The notes under the pieces are model-generated. The model ran no database searches. It was not told the DNA's origin and worked only from the letters and a program-made list of their open reading frames with translations. From the NCBI GenBank assembly GCA_025450955.1, contig JANWLJ010000224.1, positions 1 to 13,066 of the forward strand: DNA of 13,066 nucleotides, in the 5' to 3' direction. The position numbers were made by a program, and so were the translations under genes. Below are positions 1 through 8,341 of the stretch, one piece after another (positions within the stretch are counted from its first letter, which is position 1; each line of letters starts with the position of its first letter). This DNA comes from Polyangium sp. (in: bacteria). GTDB taxonomy: Bacteria; Myxococcota_A; Polyangia; Palsa-1104.

Positions 1-1088
<1,088 letters not shown>

Positions 1089-1211
1089 CCTGAAGGGTAG
1101 ATTTGGGTGCCGGCGACGGTGAAAACAAGTCTCGGGCGATCAAAGAAGTGACGTGGGCTGGCCCTTCGGGCTACGGTGTTTACCTAAGGTGGCGAGCCTG
1201 GAGAGGAGACG

Positions 1212-1607
1212 GTGGCCGAGATTTCCGAGGAGGTCCGAAAGATCATCGACCGCCTCGTCGATTCCATCGAGACCCTCCAGATCCTGCTCCTGCTCCAGGC
1301 CCAGCCGGAGCGGCAGTGGTCGAGCACCGCGGTCGCCTCCCAGCTCCGGATCGCGCTCGCCGCCGCCGATGCTCGCCTGGCCAAGCTGTGCGCGCTCAAC
1401 CTCCTCGACGTGCGCATCGAAAACGATCTCTTCTACTGGTTCCACCCGCGCCTTCCCTATCTCGAGCACGGGGTCAAGGCGCTCGCCCGCGCCTACGCCG
1501 AGGAGCCGCTCGCGGTGGTCAAGCTGATCCTCGAGCGGCCGTCCGAGCCGATCCGAAAATTTGCCGAGGCCTTCCAGCTCACCAAGAAGGACAAGCCCGA
1601 TGGCTGA
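1212..1607 (+). CDS. Small winged-helix-like protein, first gene of a DUF5985-type cassette
   Basis: Seen: GTG start at 1212, six bases after a GGAGA ribosome site (1205-1209); 131 residues, soluble, no signal peptide. Residues 11-78 read as helix, helix, helix and short beta wing: a Leu-rich helix (about 20-30), SSTAVASQLRIALAAADARL at about 37-56 resembling a recognition helix pair, then a wing ending DLFYWFHP. The tail (80-131) is helical and ends Lys/Asp-rich. Inference: a DNA-binding or winged-helix protein interaction module; no effector domain is visible. From memory, small HTH-like proteins precede DUF5985-type membrane proteins in myxobacteria and some alphaproteobacteria, and their function is unknown. 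The next gene starts 8 bases before this stop, so the three genes are almost certainly one operon. A regulator of the pair or a structural partner are both possible. Confidence 0.8.
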   Translation: MAEISEEVRKIIDRLVDSIETLQILLLLQAQPERQWSSTAVASQLRIALAAADARLAKLCALNLLDVRIENDLFYWFHPRLPYLEHGVKALARAYAEEPLAVVKLILERPSEPIRKFAEAFQLTKKDKPDG

Positions 1608-1857
1608 AGCGGTCTACATCGTCGGGACGCTGACCAGCCTGGTCTGCGCGATCCTGCTCTTGCGGGTCTACCTCCAGAGCCGCACCGGCCTGCTCCTGTG
1701 GAGCAGCCTGTGCTTCATCGGCCTCGCGCTGAACAACATCCTCTTGCTCATCGATCTCTACGTGGTCCCGAGCGTCGACCTCGCGATCTGGCGCAGCGCC
1801 ACCGCGCTCGGCGCCCTGCTGCTTCTGCTGTTCGGACTTTTATGGAACACGCCGTGA
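1600..1857 (+). CDS. Three-helix small membrane protein (DUF5985-like), copy 1
   Basis: Seen: 85 residues from ATG at 1600. This start is preferred over an in-frame one at 1561 because it follows AAGAAGGA at 1584-1591, overlaps the upstream stop by 8 bases and begins directly before the first helix. Predicted membrane helices lie at about 5-25, 31-55 and 62-82, with Arg residues at 22, 28 and 65 near the ends. Polar residues Asn45-Asn46 and Asp52 sit in or next to the middle helix. I recognise it as resembling DUF5985, an uncharacterised family of about 85-90 residues; this is recalled, not searched. Residues 21-50 align with residues 21-49 of the next gene product (L-R-x-aromatic, then Ser, then Asn/Gln-x-Ile-Leu-Leu), so the two look like paralogues. 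No catalytic motif is visible. Confidence 0.85.
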   Translation: MAEAVYIVGTLTSLVCAILLLRVYLQSRTGLLLWSSLCFIGLALNNILLLIDLYVVPSVDLAIWRSATALGALLLLLFGLLWNTP

Positions 1858-1870
1858 GGAGGCGCGCGTC

Positions 1871-2134
1871 ATGAACGATTTTCTGTGGGGCGCGATCGCG
1901 GTGACCAGCCTGGCGATCGGGCTGCGCTTCTTGCGCTTCTGGCGAGCCTCCCACGAGCGCCTGTTCGCCTTCTTCGCCTTCGCCTTCTGGCTGTTCGGCT
2001 TGCAGTTCATCCTGCTCGAGGTCTTTCACCCACCGACGGAGAGCCGCTACTACTTCTATCTTTTCCGGCTCGCCGCCTTCCTCTTGATCATCGCCGGCAT
2101 CATCGACAAGAACCTGGCCAAAAGACGCGCCTGA
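1871..2134 (+). CDS. Three-helix small membrane protein (DUF5985-like), copy 2
   Basis: Seen: 87 residues from ATG at 1871, with a strong GAGGAGG site (1856-1862) that overlaps the upstream stop codon; the gap is 13 bases. Predicted membrane helices lie at about 5-23, 31-52 and 61-78. The loops are charged (RASHER at 25-30) and the C-terminus is basic (DKNLAKRRA), suggesting the tail is cytosolic by the positive-inside rule. The sequence resembles DUF5985, whose function is unknown. Together with the preceding gene it forms a pair of related membrane proteins with the same helix count, which could assemble as a heteromer (inference). It is the last gene of the cassette; its stop runs into the dyad array at 2135-2177. 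Confidence 0.85.
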   Translation: MNDFLWGAIAVTSLAIGLRFLRFWRASHERLFAFFAFAFWLFGLQFILLEVFHPPTESRYYFYLFRLAAFLLIIAGIIDKNLAKRRA

Positions 2135-2177
2135 ACGTTTTTGAACCGCCGTTCAAATTTTTGAACGCGTGTTCAAA
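2132..2177. repeat. Two tandem 18-bp dyads between convergent genes (terminator or operator array)
   Basis: Seen: TTTGAAC-cgcc-GTTCAAA at 2140-2157 and TTTGAAC-gcgt-GTTCAAA at 2160-2177, both perfect 7-bp inverted repeats with 4-bp centres and dyad axes 20 bp apart. A third half-site GAAC at 2133-2136 lies 10 bp before the first. The first dyad is followed by TTTTT (2158-2162), so on the plus strand it could be a weak intrinsic terminator for the membrane-protein cassette. The second abuts the stop of the lipoprotein gene at 2178. On the minus strand neither dyad is followed by a T tract. The A/T-rich segment stands out from its GC-rich surroundings. The alternative is a pair of TetR-type operators, whose layout is similar. 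Confidence 0.6.
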
Positions 2178-4148
2178 TCACATGTCGATGTTGCGGACCT
2201 GGCCGGACTGGAAGGTGGTCGGGGTGCACGCGGTCGCGCTCACCGTGTCGGTCGGCTTGTCGTAGCTGCCGGTGCAGTTCGGCGCGGTCGTCTGCCAGCC
2301 AGGCGGGCACAGCCCGCCATTGCGATCGACGCAGATGCGCAGCGGCGCCGAGACACCGATGTTGCCGGTCTTGTCCTTGGCGCGCACCACCGCGCAGGCC
2401 GGCCCTTCGGGCAGCCGGTTCAAGCTGTCGAACTGCAGCCCGACGCAGTCGTAGGCGTCGTCGAGGACCGGCGGGATGGTCCAGATCGACGGCTCGGGAT
2501 CGCTGCCGTTGTGCAGCGTATAGGTCATATCGGTGCCGGACTGCGAGCACAGCGCCGGGGGCGCCAGGGTCACCGCCGGATCGCCGTCGCGGTCGCAGCC
2601 GGGCTCGAGCGGCGCCCCGTCGGGCACAAAGTCCGGCGCGCCGAGCTTGGTGACCGGCGCGAGATCGAGCTGCACCGCCTGATTGGACATCATCACCATC
2701 CCGCTCGTCGGCATGATGTGCGGATTGATGTCGTCGCAGCTCCCGTTTCCGTCGGTGTCGACCACCATCGGCGTCTCCATCCCGGGCGGCTCGGGCATGA
2801 CGTAGAGCTGCACGGTCGCGCCGTCGAGCCCGGAGATCCGCGTCACCACCAGCCCGGGCGCGGTGTTGCCCTGATCCTCGACCTGCGCCTTCAAGGTCAT
2901 CACCTGCTTTTGGATCTTGAGATCGTCGGCCGACTCGTCGCCGACCGGATCGAAGAGCGTCGAGCACTGGAAGATCGGCTGCTGGGTCGCCTGATCGATC
3001 ACCAGCTTCGAGACGCGCAGCGGCGGCGGATCGAGCGAGAGGATCGGCGGCACGTTGTCGACCACGATCTCGATCGCGCTCTCGCCGTGGTTGCCGAGAG
3101 TGTCGTCGGCGCGAATCGACAGCGACGGCAACACATAGTTGGGGCCGAGCTGCCGCACGTCGTAAAAGCCGTGGAAGCTGTCGCCGGAGACCCGGGTGAG
3201 CGCGACCGAGGTCGCGGTGTTGCCGCCGAAGACCGCGAGCACCGTCCCGTCGCTCACTCCCGACAGATCGGTGATGGTGGCCTGGATCTCGAGCACCCCG
3301 CCGATGAAGGCGCCGGCTACCGGGTTGACGAAGACGATGCTCGGGCCGGCGTTGTCGACGGTGAGCTGCTTCGACGCATTGCCGACGGTGCCGGCGGTGC
3401 TGGTCGCCTGCGCCAAGATGAGCTGCGGCCCGTCGAGCGGCGGCATGAACTTATCGAAGCTGACGGTGGCGCTGTAGCGCTGCGGCGTGGTGCCCGCCTC
3501 GGGCGCCAAGGTCACATCGCCGGGGGTGCGGATCGACGCCGACACGCTGGCCGGCGGCGCCTTGGTAAACGCATCGTCGACGCTGATCTCGACCAGCACC
3601 GAGCCGTGCGCGGTGGGCTTCGACGGCGAGAGGAACGTGATCACCGGGCCATGATCGTGCTGGAGCATCAAATCGAGCCGGCCGTTCTTGCCGCTCGCGT
3701 CGGTGGCGATCACGCTGGCGGTGAAGGTGGTCATCGACGGCGGCAGGGCCGAGAGATCGAGCTGCCCCGACCAGGTGTTCGCGACCCCGGTCGCCGAAAG
3801 CGGCGCGCTTTTTCCGGCGGTGACCGCGACCGATGCGATCGGCACCGCGCTCGGCGAGGTGACCGTGACCGTGATCGACAGCGTGTCGTACTGAATGACC
3901 GCGTTCGCCATCGGCGAGACCGCGGTGATCACCGGACCGCCCGGATCCATCTTCGGCAGATCGGGCGGCGCCGCGTCGAGGAGCCCACCGTCGTCGAGGC
4001 CGCCGTCCGCCGGCGCCAGATCGGCGTGGTGCCCGGAGAAGTCCGGGCCGGGCCCGAGGTCGAGCGCAGGCGAGCCGTTCATCGCGGGATTGCCGCAGCC
4101 GGCGAGCACGCCGGCCAAAAGAAAACCAAACAGTCCAGGACGGGTCAT
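2178..4148 (-). CDS. Outer-surface lipoprotein with Ig-like repeats
   Basis: Seen: 656 residues from ATG at 4148, preferred over an in-frame GTG at 4163 because GGAG lies about 8 bases upstream. A short hydrophobic signal ends in a perfect lipobox, L15-A-G-C18. A flexible Asp/Gly/Pro-rich linker (about 19-70) follows, then a series of beta-rich modules. Repeated phrases such as GPVITAVSP, GPVITFLSP, GPSIVFVNP and PPILSLDPP mark module starts, and each module ends VDN or similar. This is typical of bacterial Ig-like (Big-type) domains. The C-terminal third is Cys-rich and holds VDTDGNGSCDD and DRDGD, which resemble calcium-binding loops. Inference: a cell-surface lipoprotein, perhaps adhesive or a scaffold; no enzymatic motif is seen. 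It lies 56 bases downstream of the AMIN gene on the same strand. Confidence 0.85.
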   Translation of the reverse strand: MTRPGLFGFLLAGVLAGCGNPAMNGSPALDLGPGPDFSGHHADLAPADGGLDDGGLLDAAPPDLPKMDPGGPVITAVSPMANAVIQYDTLSITVTVTSPSAVPIASVAVTAGKSAPLSATGVANTWSGQLDLSALPPSMTTFTASVIATDASGKNGRLDLMLQHDHGPVITFLSPSKPTAHGSVLVEISVDDAFTKAPPASVSASIRTPGDVTLAPEAGTTPQRYSATVSFDKFMPPLDGPQLILAQATSTAGTVGNASKQLTVDNAGPSIVFVNPVAGAFIGGVLEIQATITDLSGVSDGTVLAVFGGNTATSVALTRVSGDSFHGFYDVRQLGPNYVLPSLSIRADDTLGNHGESAIEIVVDNVPPILSLDPPPLRVSKLVIDQATQQPIFQCSTLFDPVGDESADDLKIQKQVMTLKAQVEDQGNTAPGLVVTRISGLDGATVQLYVMPEPPGMETPMVVDTDGNGSCDDINPHIMPTSGMVMMSNQAVQLDLAPVTKLGAPDFVPDGAPLEPGCDRDGDPAVTLAPPALCSQSGTDMTYTLHNGSDPEPSIWTIPPVLDDAYDCVGLQFDSLNRLPEGPACAVVRAKDKTGNIGVSAPLRICVDRNGGLCPPGWQTTAPNCTGSYDKPTDTVSATACTPTTFQSGQVRNIDM

Positions 4149-4204
4149 GAGCACGCTCCGCACACGTGGGCGGGTGCGATCATCTCATGATTCGTCTGCC
4201 TTGA

Positions 4205-4759
4205 CTACTTTGGCAGCGCGACCAGCAGCATCTGGAATCCACCCGCCGCCGGCTCGATCCGCTCGTGGTGCTCGGGCGGTCCGGCGTCATTCGTGTGGAT
4301 GGTGATGCGGGTGTCTTTGCCGTGGACCTTGGTCTCGACGCTTTCGACCGGCGTATTGAACGCGCCGACCCGAAGCGGGCGGCGGTTGTTGCGCAGCGGC
4401 ACCACCGTGTTCTTTAGCGTGATGATGACCGCGCCCTTTTCCGCCTCGACGCGATAGTCGGGGGCGCCGGTCACTTCGAGGAACACCGTCGGCACGCCGT
4501 CGCGCACCTGAAAGCCGGTCCAGGTGAGTCGCTGCGGGCCGTGATGCAGCGGCAGCTTGGGCGCGCGCGGCGGCAGATTGGCGCCGCCCGGCGCGACCCC
4601 TTCGTAGGGCTCGCCGCTATTGAGCTTGGGGCCCTCGCTCTTCGACGGGGCCTGTTTCGGCTGCGCCTCGGCGGGCGCGCCGGCGGCCGGCTCCTGCCCG
4701 GAAGCGGAGCCAAAGGCGAAGGTGGCCAGAGACAAGCCCACGACGAAGGCGAGGCGCAT
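4205..4759 (-). CDS. Secreted AMIN-domain-like protein
   Basis: Seen: 184 residues from ATG at 4759. A signal peptide (1-21, Arg then a hydrophobic core, with Ala19-Ser-Gly21 as a plausible cleavage site) is followed by a Pro/Ala/Lys-rich linker (about 23-70) and a beta-strand-rich domain (about 76-184). That domain alternates hydrophobic strands with turns (VPTVFLEVTG, DYRVEAEKGAVIITL, DTRITIHTN, GFQMLLVAL), the pattern of AMIN domains. Known: AMIN domains target PilQ secretins and AmiC amidases to the cell envelope or peptidoglycan. Here no secretin, amidase or other catalytic domain follows, so this is a stand-alone short AMIN protein. Inference: periplasmic, peptidoglycan-associated. It has no convincing Shine-Dalgarno. 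A paired 8-base repeat lies just upstream (4794-4821). Confidence 0.7.
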   Translation of the reverse strand: MRLAFVVGLSLATFAFGSASGQEPAAGAPAEAQPKQAPSKSEGPKLNSGEPYEGVAPGGANLPPRAPKLPLHHGPQRLTWTGFQVRDGVPTVFLEVTGAPDYRVEAEKGAVIITLKNTVVPLRNNRRPLRVGAFNTPVESVETKVHGKDTRITIHTNDAGPPEHHERIEPAAGGFQMLLVALPK

Positions 4760-4793
4760 GGATCCATCGTAGGCCGCGCCGCCTGCGCGGACA

Positions 4794-4821
4794 ACTTTCC
4801 CTTGAAGGGGAGGACTTTCCC
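4794..4821 (-). promoter_or_regulatory. Tandem GGGAAAGT repeats upstream of the AMIN gene
   Basis: On the minus strand GGGAAAGT occurs at 4821-4814 and again at 4801-4794, exactly 20 bp apart, in the 79-base gap between folC and the AMIN gene. A small dyad CCCTT-g-AAGGG (4799-4809) lies between and partly overlaps them. The two-turn spacing suggests paired protein sites. The same stretch can fold as an imperfect GC-rich stem without a T tract, so a folC 3' hairpin is the alternative. Confidence 0.3.
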
Positions 4822-4838
4822 GTCCCCCTCGCCGCGCG

Positions 4839-6113
4839 CTACCCGCGCGAATTTCGTTTAGCCGAAGACGCCGGGGGATCTTGCGCCATCAGCGGATCGG
4901 CGCGCTCGCCGGTGACCAGGCGACGCGCCTCGGCGATGAGGAAGATCGATCCGGCCACCACCACCTGCGCGCCGGACCGTCGCGCCGCCGCGAGCGCCGC
5001 GCCGACCTCTGCAATCACCTCGCAGCGAGCCATCGGCGCAGCGCCCGAGAGGAGCGCGCGCAGGCTCTCCGGATCGCGGCCGCGCGGCGACGGGGGCCGG
5101 GTGAAGATCACCTGCGAGCCGGCCGGAAGGGCCGGCACGAGCGCGTCGAGCATCGCGGCCGCGTCCTTGTCCTCGACCACCCCGAACACCAGCGCGAGCG
5201 GCCGGCCCGAGGCGAGCTCGGGCAGCGCCTGCGCGAGAGCGTGCGCGCCGTCGGGATTGTGGGCGGCGTCGAGAATCAGATCGCCCACGCGCTCGAGCCG
5301 CCCCGGCCAGCGGGTCTGTAAGAGCCCGCGCGCGATCGTCGGCTCGTCGAGAGAAACGCCGACCCGCTCGGCCGCGTGCAGCGCCGCCGCGCGAGCCAAG
5401 GTGGCGTTTTGTCGTTGGTGCGCGCCTGCGAGTCCGAGCGGCACGCCCGAAAGCGGCGCGAGCTCTCGCCCGAGCCGATAAAGCGGCGCTCCCACCCGCG
5501 CGGCCTCGGCCGCGAGCACCGCGAACGCGCCCTCGTCGTCGCACGCGCACAAGGCGGGCGCGCCGGCTTTCCAGATCCCCGCCTTTTCGCGCGCGATGTC
5601 GGCGAGCGTCGGCCCGAGCACCTCGGTGTGATCGAGCGCGATGCCGGTCACCACCGTCGCGAGCGGCGCCTCGAGCACGTTGGTCGAGTCGAGCCGACCG
5701 CCGAGGCCCGCCTCGATCACCGCCACCTCGACCCGGTGGGCGGCGAAGGCCAAAAACGCCATCACCGTCGCCACCTCGAAGAAGGTCGCCTCCGGCGCCG
5801 CCGCGAGCACCCGCGCGCCGAGGTCGGCCGCCTCATTCTCGTCGAGCTCCACGCCGCCCAGGCGAATGCGCTCGGTGAAGCGGAGCAGGTGCGGCGAGGT
5901 GAAGAGCCCGGTGCGCACGCCCGCCGCGCGCAAGATCGATTCGGCAAACGCGGCGGTCGATCCCTTGCCGTTGGTCCCCGCGAGGTGAATCGCTTGGACG
6001 CCGAGGTGCGGATCTCCGACGGCGGCGAGCGCGGCGCGCACGGTCGCGAGCCCCGGCCGCACCCCGAAGCGCCGGAGCGAAAACAGCCGCGCCAGCAGCC
6101 CGGGGTAGTCCAT
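4839..6113 (-). CDS. folC: Folylpolyglutamate synthase / dihydrofolate synthase
   Basis: FolC uses ATP to ligate glutamate to dihydropteroate and/or to folate, giving dihydrofolate and the polyglutamylated folates that cells retain. Seen: 424 residues, usual length. The P-loop GTNGKGST is at 46-53 and TSPHLLRFTERI at about 72-83. Further Mur-ligase-family blocks are VIEAGLGGRLDSTN (132-145), IALDHTEVLGPTLADIAREK (158-177), the linker to the C-terminal domain (about 225-290, with RWPGRLE) and DAAHNPDGA (282-290). The start chosen is ATG at 6113, giving MDYPGLLARLF, 8 bases after the accD stop. The open frame continues upstream through accD, but in a frame with no family similarity. There is no Shine-Dalgarno, so translation is probably coupled to accD. 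The neighbourhood accD-folC is also found in E. coli. Whether both activities are present cannot be read from the sequence. Confidence 0.96.
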   Translation of the reverse strand: MDYPGLLARLFSLRRFGVRPGLATVRAALAAVGDPHLGVQAIHLAGTNGKGSTAAFAESILRAAGVRTGLFTSPHLLRFTERIRLGGVELDENEAADLGARVLAAAPEATFFEVATVMAFLAFAAHRVEVAVIEAGLGGRLDSTNVLEAPLATVVTGIALDHTEVLGPTLADIAREKAGIWKAGAPALCACDDEGAFAVLAAEAARVGAPLYRLGRELAPLSGVPLGLAGAHQRQNATLARAAALHAAERVGVSLDEPTIARGLLQTRWPGRLERVGDLILDAAHNPDGAHALAQALPELASGRPLALVFGVVEDKDAAAMLDALVPALPAGSQVIFTRPPSPRGRDPESLRALLSGAAPMARCEVIAEVGAALAAARRSGAQVVVAGSIFLIAEARRLVTGERADPLMAQDPPASSAKRNSRG

Positions 6114-6121
6114 CGGTTTGG

Positions 6122-6997
<876 letters not shown>

Positions 6998-7005
6998 CTT
7001 TTCTC

Positions 7006-7650
7006 CTACTCTCCGAAGTGCTGCTTCATCTCGAGGAACTCGAGGAACTGATCGAGCTTGCCCACCTCGGCGATCCGGATCGCGCCCGTCTCTTCGCTGA
7101 CCAGCCGCGCCTGCTCGAGCCGCTTTAGGCAGACCCGCACGTCGCTCGTCTGCGCGCCCACCTGCTCGGCGATCTGCTCCGCCGTGATCTCGATCCGCAG
7201 GCTCGGCCCGTCGACAATCCCGCCCACCTCGGCGAGATGGCGCAAGAGGTGGACGATGCGGTGATTGAGATCGGCGAGCAGCAGCACCTCGACCTGCGCG
7301 TTCGACTGCTCGAGCCGCGCCGCCAGCTTCTTGATGAAGCGCACCGCGATCTCGGCGTTGCCGCGCACCATCGCCTCGAAGGTGCGCGCGTCGATCACGA
7401 GCAGCTGCGCGTCGTCGATCACCGTCGCGGTGGCGGTGCGCGGGCGACGGTTGAGGATCGCCATCTCGCCGAAGAATTCGCCGGGCGGCAAGGTCGCCAG
7501 GTGGACCTCGCTGCCGCGCACCTGCCGGGTGAGCTGCACCCGCCCGGCCTGGATGACGTACATCTCCTCGCCGCTCTCGCCCTCTTGAAAGAGCACCGTC
7601 CCCGTCGGGAAAGTGCGGCCGAAGCGCTCGAAGAGGTTCTGCTCACCCAT
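7006..7650 (-). CDS. Crp/Fnr-family transcriptional regulator
   Basis: Seen: 214 residues with a cyclic-nucleotide-binding fold (about 10-120) and a C-terminal winged helix (about 150-195). The phosphate-binding cassette region reads FFGEMAILNRRPRTATAT (59-76), keeping the Gly-Glu and Pro-Arg-Thr-Ala features of cNMP binders. A long dimer helix (about 98-135) links to the HTH, with ITAEQIAEQVG as first helix and TSDVRVCLKRLEQ (168-180) as recognition helix. There is no N-terminal cysteine cluster, so it is not an oxygen-sensing Fnr. Inference: a dimeric DNA-binding regulator answering to cAMP, cGMP, c-di-GMP or no ligand; the sequence does not decide. An AGGGG site lies 6 bases before ATG 7650. 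The position 8 bases upstream of accD hints at control of lipid metabolism, but it may also simply be carried on the same transcript. Confidence 0.93.
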   Translation of the reverse strand: MGEQNLFERFGRTFPTGTVLFQEGESGEEMYVIQAGRVQLTRQVRGSEVHLATLPPGEFFGEMAILNRRPRTATATVIDDAQLLVIDARTFEAMVRGNAEIAVRFIKKLAARLEQSNAQVEVLLLADLNHRIVHLLRHLAEVGGIVDGPSLRIEITAEQIAEQVGAQTSDVRVCLKRLEQARLVSEETGAIRIAEVGKLDQFLEFLEMKQHFGE

Positions 7651-7678
7651 GTTCCCCTCGTCCTCGCGCGCGAGCCTA

Positions 7679-8341
7679 CTACAGAAGGCCGAGCGCGGCG
7701 AGGGCGCGCCGGGTCTCGGGCGCAGTCGAAAACGGCAGGTGGCGAAGGTGCGCGCAGGCGAGCGCGAGATCGCTCGGCTCGTCGAGATCGTAGTGAAACG
7801 GGAGGAGCGCGACCTGCCGTCCGGCCAGCCGCGCGAGCGTCTGCGGCAACACCGCCGGCGTGCCCCAAGCGATCTCGGAAAACAGCGACGGCTCGGGCCG
7901 GGTCGCGCCGATCAGCCAATAGCCGCCGTCGGTGGCGGGACCGAGCGCCACCTCGCACGAGGCCAGGCGCCCAAACGCTTCGTCGAGATGCGCGGCCGGC
8001 AAGGTCGGCGCATCCGAGCCGATCACGCACACCCGCTCCGCCCGCTCGAGCTCGCTCGAGAGCGCACGATCGAGCCGCGCGCCAAGATCGCCTTCGGCCT
8101 GGGCGACCAGCTCCATTCGATGACGATGCGCGAGCGCGGCGAGCTCCGGATCGTCGAGCGCGCCGGCCACCGCCAGCACCCGCCGCTCGGCCGCGCCCGC
8201 CGCGAGCGCGCAGGTGTCGTCGAGAAACGCGCGATAGAGCGCAAGCGCCGCCGCCTCTCCGAGGTGGGCCGCGAGCCGGGTCTTCACCTTCCCCCGCTCG
8301 AGCGCGCGGGCAAACACCACCCGCGAAGTGGCCGCCTTCAC
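7679..8341 (-). CDS. DUF2064 / TIGR04282-type glycosyltransferase-like protein
   Basis: Seen: 220 residues from GTG at 8341, which forms a GTGA overlap with the stop of the DUF155 gene. This start puts VVFAR at residue 8, where the family usually begins; the longer open frame upstream has no family match. Motifs: FARALERGKVKTRL (10-23, the nucleotide-binding-type Gly-x-x-Lys-Thr-Arg region), VIGSDAPTL (106-114), GPATDGGYWLIG (134-145) and YDLDEPSDL (184-192), with conserved acidic residues D110, D138 and D191. Known: this family has a nucleotidyltransferase/GT-A fold. Some members sit in predicted arsenosugar pathways, but most are uncharacterised. No other arsenosugar gene is seen here, so that role is not supported. 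The gene ends in a double stop, TAGTAG, 28 bases before the Crp-family gene. Confidence 0.88.
   Translation of the reverse strand: MKAATSRVVFARALERGKVKTRLAAHLGEAAALALYRAFLDDTCALAAGAAERRVLAVAGALDDPELAALAHRHRMELVAQAEGDLGARLDRALSSELERAERVCVIGSDAPTLPAAHLDEAFGRLASCEVALGPATDGGYWLIGATRPEPSLFSEIAWGTPAVLPQTLARLAGRQVALLPFHYDLDEPSDLALACAHLRHLPFSTAPETRRALAALGLL

Noticed and set aside
1159..1172. Possible sigma-54 promoter (GGC...GGGCT)
   Set aside because: The GG and GC elements are 10 rather than 12 bp apart, and the stretch is better described as a small GCCC/GGGC hairpin.
2169..4190. 673-codon plus-strand open frame
   Set aside because: Antisense to the lipoprotein gene, which has a lipobox, Ig-like modules and a ribosome site; the plus frame is Arg/His-rich noise.
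4179..4191. ATCAT-ctc-ATGAT dyad upstream of the lipoprotein gene
   Set aside because: Only 5-bp arms and found once; not enough to call an operator.
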